Source: Planctomycetota bacterium (GTDB lineage Bacteria > Planctomycetota > Planctomycetia > Pirellulales > Thermoguttaceae). From it: a DNA stretch of 8,487 nucleotides. Of the stretch, positions 7,252 through 8,487 are shown piece after piece; the first letter of the stretch is position 1, and the number at the start of each line of letters is the position of its first letter. The position numbers and the translations under genes were made by a program. Location: NCBI GenBank assembly GCA_018897395.1, contig JAHIKV010000275.1, forward strand, positions 1-8,487, in the 5' to 3' direction. A model generated the notes under the pieces. That model made no database searches, was not told the DNA's origin, and saw only the letters and a list, made by a program, of their open reading frames with translations.

Positions 7252-7314
7252 TGGCCCCGCGGGTGGCCCCGATAGCTTTGCTATCGGGGTGCCGCGGGTG
7301 GCCGCGATAGCTTT
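7247..7314. repeat. Tandem GCGGGTGGCCCC units with embedded palindrome
   Basis: The 12-base unit GCGGGTGGCCCC occurs back to back at 7247-7258 and 7259-7270, and once more with one change at 7294-7305. The 21 bases at 7259-7279 are repeated at 7294-7314 with one mismatch. Between them a perfect 10-bp stem (7267-7276 with 7280-7289) closes on a TTT loop. The pattern looks like an intact repeat element followed by a decayed copy, as expected of REP-type intergenic repeats. Confidence 0.75.
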
Positions 7315-7315
7315 G

Positions 7316-7392
7316 GGGAGTCGAAACGGGGACGCAGCTAGTATTGGCAAGTTAGGGCGAGAAAAACTAGCTGCGTCCCCGTTTCAACTCCC
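7316..7392. repeat. 27-bp near-perfect inverted repeat, REP/MITE-like
   Basis: The arms 7316-7342 and 7366-7392 are reverse complements over 27 positions with a single mismatch (7322 against 7387), around a 23-base spacer. The arm core is AAACGGGGACGCAGCTAG. It is far longer than a normal terminator stem and has no clear T-run. I suggest a non-autonomous mobile element or a REP-type repeat; no transposase gene is attached. Confidence 0.8.
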
Positions 7393-7452
7393 ATGAGGAC
7401 TTGACGTCATCCCCGCCTTCCTCCGGTTTAACACCGGCAGTCTCGCTAGAGT
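7391..7452 (-). rRNA. 62-bp fragment of 16S rRNA (remnant, not functional)
   Basis: Read on the minus strand, this segment is the conserved 16S stretch that in E. coli lies at roughly 1145-1205. It contains GAGGAAGGCGGGGATGACGT followed by CAAGTCCTCATGG, and begins ACTCTAGCGAGACTGCC as in planctomycete-type 16S. Similarity stops sharply on both sides: the left boundary overlaps the inverted repeat by 2 bases, and the right boundary runs into unrelated sequence after 7452. It is an isolated fragment, not a gene. Confidence 0.85.
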
Positions 7453-7626
7453 TTTTCGGCGTAGTAGCACAGCGGGGGATTGACTAGCGTGCTGCAATGC
7501 TGTACGCTATGGGTGATCCCAATGGGTCAATTTGTATACTGAAGCGAGGAAGAAGAGCGAAGCGAGGGGAACCCGTTTGGAACAACAAGGCGAAACTAAA
7601 ATTAGGTTTTGTGTCGCCGGAATTCC

Positions 7627-7941
7627 ATGAATACGATCTTGCTAACGGTCACGAAAAGCGTGATAAACCATCTTGCCTCGGGAGATTTCTCGCAAAGGCA
7701 AGTTGCCATTCGCCACGCCTCCGATCAACTCAGATCGGCATTTGCAACGGCGCGCAAAGACCGCCCGATCCACATCTGCCTCGGAGGGTATGTGAACCTT
7801 GTGGTTGGCGACACCGGAGCCATTTGGCGTTCGCACAATGCCCGGAATGAGCCGGCGTTCGATCTCATCTATGAGTTGCTCGCCTTGAAACCCGAGAAAC
7901 CAATGCAGTTCACGTGTGAACTTGCGGAACGTCAGACATGA
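7627..7941 (+). CDS. Small protein of unknown function
   Basis: A 104-residue predicted cytosolic protein that I do not recognise. It has no signal peptide, membrane segment or known motif. The middle reads HICLGGYVNLVVGDTGAIWR, a short Gly-rich beta-like stretch flanked by helix-like segments rich in Arg, Gln and Glu. I choose the ATG at 7627, preceded by a weak CGGA at 5 bases; a TTG at 7609 is possible. It lies 45 bp before the next gene on the same strand, so the two may be co-transcribed. The DNA is less GC-rich than the genes to the left (28 of 60 bases are G or C at 7861-7920), which suggests accessory or horizontally acquired sequence. Confidence 0.6.
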   Translation: MNTILLTVTKSVINHLASGDFSQRQVAIRHASDQLRSAFATARKDRPIHICLGGYVNLVVGDTGAIWRSHNARNEPAFDLIYELLALKPEKPMQFTCELAERQT

Positions 7942-7977
7942 ATCATCGCCGCCGCCTGACTCCAGTTTGAACCAAGC

Positions 7978-7983
7978 AGGTGA
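7978..7983 (+). promoter_or_regulatory. Shine-Dalgarno site for the secreted-protein gene
   Basis: AGGTGA at 7978-7983, with the AGG core 6 bases before the ATG at 7987, matches the end of the consensus AGGAGGTGA. It supports 7987 as a real start even though the gene is truncated. Confidence 0.6.
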
Positions 7984-7986
7984 ACC

Positions 7987-8301
7987 ATGAGACGATTCGC
8001 TTTTGTTATCCTGGTGACAATTCAGAGTTGCACCGTATTCGTAGCATGCCCGTCTCTTTGCACGGCACAAGAGAGGGTAACCGAAGCATCTGCGGCGATA
8101 TATCTAGGCAACATGAAAGTAGGAGACACTGGGCACCTGGCCTTTCAGCGGGTGTATCGAATGACGGTAACCCAGGTGTTCGAGAACAGGATTCTCGTAC
8201 GATTTGTTTTCCACGATAGAAGTGGTTTTTTCTTCGCCCGCTGTCAAGTCTCGATCGCAACTTTGAGGCGAGAGGCGAGAACTTCGTTGGGAGTTCGATA
8301 G
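7987..8301 (+). pseudogene. Secreted protein of unknown function, interrupted by an IS30-family element
   Basis: The N-terminus MRRFAFVILVTIQS is the basic and hydrophobic part of a signal peptide, with likely cleavage after Ala27 (CTA/Q); Cys21 also makes a lipoprotein possible. The mature part, with AIYLGNMKVGDTGHLAF and VTQVFENRILVRFVFHD, looks like a small beta-rich periplasmic or surface domain I cannot name. Host sequence ends somewhere around 8226-8243. The last ~17 codons, up to the TAG at 8299-8301, are antisense to the transposase gene and so come from the insertion sequence. The original C-terminus is displaced, probably to the far side of the element beyond the right edge. About 80 host codons remain. 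Whether the truncated chimeric product is made is unknown. Confidence 0.7.
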
Positions 8302-8487
8302 CCGAGGCGTTTTCTCGGACGGTCGTTGAGAAGTTGTTGGACTTTAGTAAAACGATGATTGGGGATGCCGACCAGATCCGTGCCTTTGGGAAAGAACTGC
8401 CGGACCAGGCCGTTAGTGTTTTCGTTCGTGCCACGCTGCCACGCGCAGTACGGCTTCGCAAAGTATATCTTCAAAGCGGCTTCCTCC
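8228..8487 (-). mobile_element. IS30-family insertion sequence, one end (other end outside window)
   Basis: The transposase end and about 16 bases beyond its stop codon mark one terminus of an insertion sequence that continues past the right edge. The exact tip cannot be fixed from one end; it should lie within about 8226-8243, where sequence such as CTTCGCCCGCTGTCAAG probably belongs to the terminal inverted repeat. The target was the secreted-protein gene beginning at 7987. Confidence 0.7.
8244..8486 (-). CDS. IS30-family transposase, C-terminal part (5' end outside window)
   Basis: The last ~80 residues of a DDE transposase that catalyses copy and insertion of its own element. The family signature is clear: KIYFAKPYCAWQRGTNENTN, containing the third catalytic acid (Glu in TNEN), then GLVRQFFPKGTDL and a C-terminal LNDRPRKRLGYRTPNEVL. 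The frame continues to the right edge without a start; the TTG at 8474 is internal. The visible part has no frameshift or stop, so the transposase may be intact. Stop codon at 8244-8246. Confidence 0.93.
   Translation of the reverse strand, partial: EEAALKIYFAKPYCAWQRGTNENTNGLVRQFFPKGTDLVGIPNHRFTKVQQLLNDRPRKRLGYRTPNEVLASRLKVAIET

Larger units (their letters stand above)
7115..7626. other. 512-bp gene-free region rich in repeats
   Basis: No convincing coding gene lies between the membrane protein and the small gene at 7627. Positions 7115-7230 show nothing I recognise. 7231-7315 carries short hairpins and tandem motifs, 7315-7392 the long inverted repeat, and 7391-7452 an antisense 16S rRNA fragment. 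7453-7626 is unrecognised apart from a 6-bp inverted repeat (7485-7490 with 7504-7509) and a 9-base direct repeat GAAGCGAGG at 7541 and 7559. Short open frames here have no recognisable product. Confidence 0.7.

Noticed and set aside
7130..7396. 88-codon frame through the repeat cluster
   Set aside because: It reads through hairpins and inverted repeats and ends in the 16S fragment boundary; there is no protein-like pattern.
7446..7526. Minus-strand open stretch ending PPLCYYAEKL before a TAG in the 16S fragment
   Set aside because: It resembles a protein C-terminus, but it is only about 26 codons between stops, has no start and matches no family I can name with confidence.
7497..7850. 117-codon plus-strand frame overlapping the small gene at 7627
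   Set aside because: It has no recognisable domain and overlaps the better-formed frame at 7627-7941; the N-terminal part could be repeat-derived. I keep the other frame, with only moderate confidence.

Overview
The window reads as chromosomal DNA from a GC-rich planctomycete, most likely a member of the Pirellulales or a relative. The main clues are a surface protein with Ig-like repeats and the short C-terminal metzincin domain that I know from giant planctomycete surface proteins, a membrane-bound spermidine-synthase-like protein of the type common in that phylum, and a weak or patchy use of Shine-Dalgarno sites. The assignment is an inference; no complete rRNA or other phylogenetic marker is present.

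Layout. Positions 3-2474 (+) hold the C-terminal part of a very large secreted or surface protein that enters from beyond the left edge: an Ig-like domain end, a bacterial Ig-like domain, five ~100-residue repeats, and a zinc-metalloprotease-like tail. It converges, with only 10 bp between stop codons, on an OleA-type thiolase at 2485-3549 (-). A 523-bp spacer without a credible gene follows. Next is a class I glutamine-amidotransferase-like (peptidase C26) gene at 4073-4825 (+), with a good ribosome binding site and a rho-independent terminator. A fused 13-helix membrane / spermidine-synthase-like protein at 5000-7114 (+) follows and may be translated from a leaderless mRNA.

From 7115 on, the DNA changes character. 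Positions 7231-7392 are a dense cluster of hairpins and repeats ending in a 27-bp near-perfect inverted repeat. That repeat abuts a 62-bp antisense fragment of 16S rRNA (7391-7452). After this come two small genes of unknown function in visibly less GC-rich DNA. The second encodes a secreted protein and is cut off by an IS30-family insertion sequence whose transposase C-terminus runs off the right edge.

The genes do not form an obvious pathway: each main gene seems to be its own transcription unit. No defence system, CRISPR array or biosynthetic cluster is visible. The most notable points are the mosaic repeats in the surface protein, the shifted nucleophile cysteine in the amidotransferase-like protein, the orphan oleA-like gene, and the repeat plus 16S fragment cluster.
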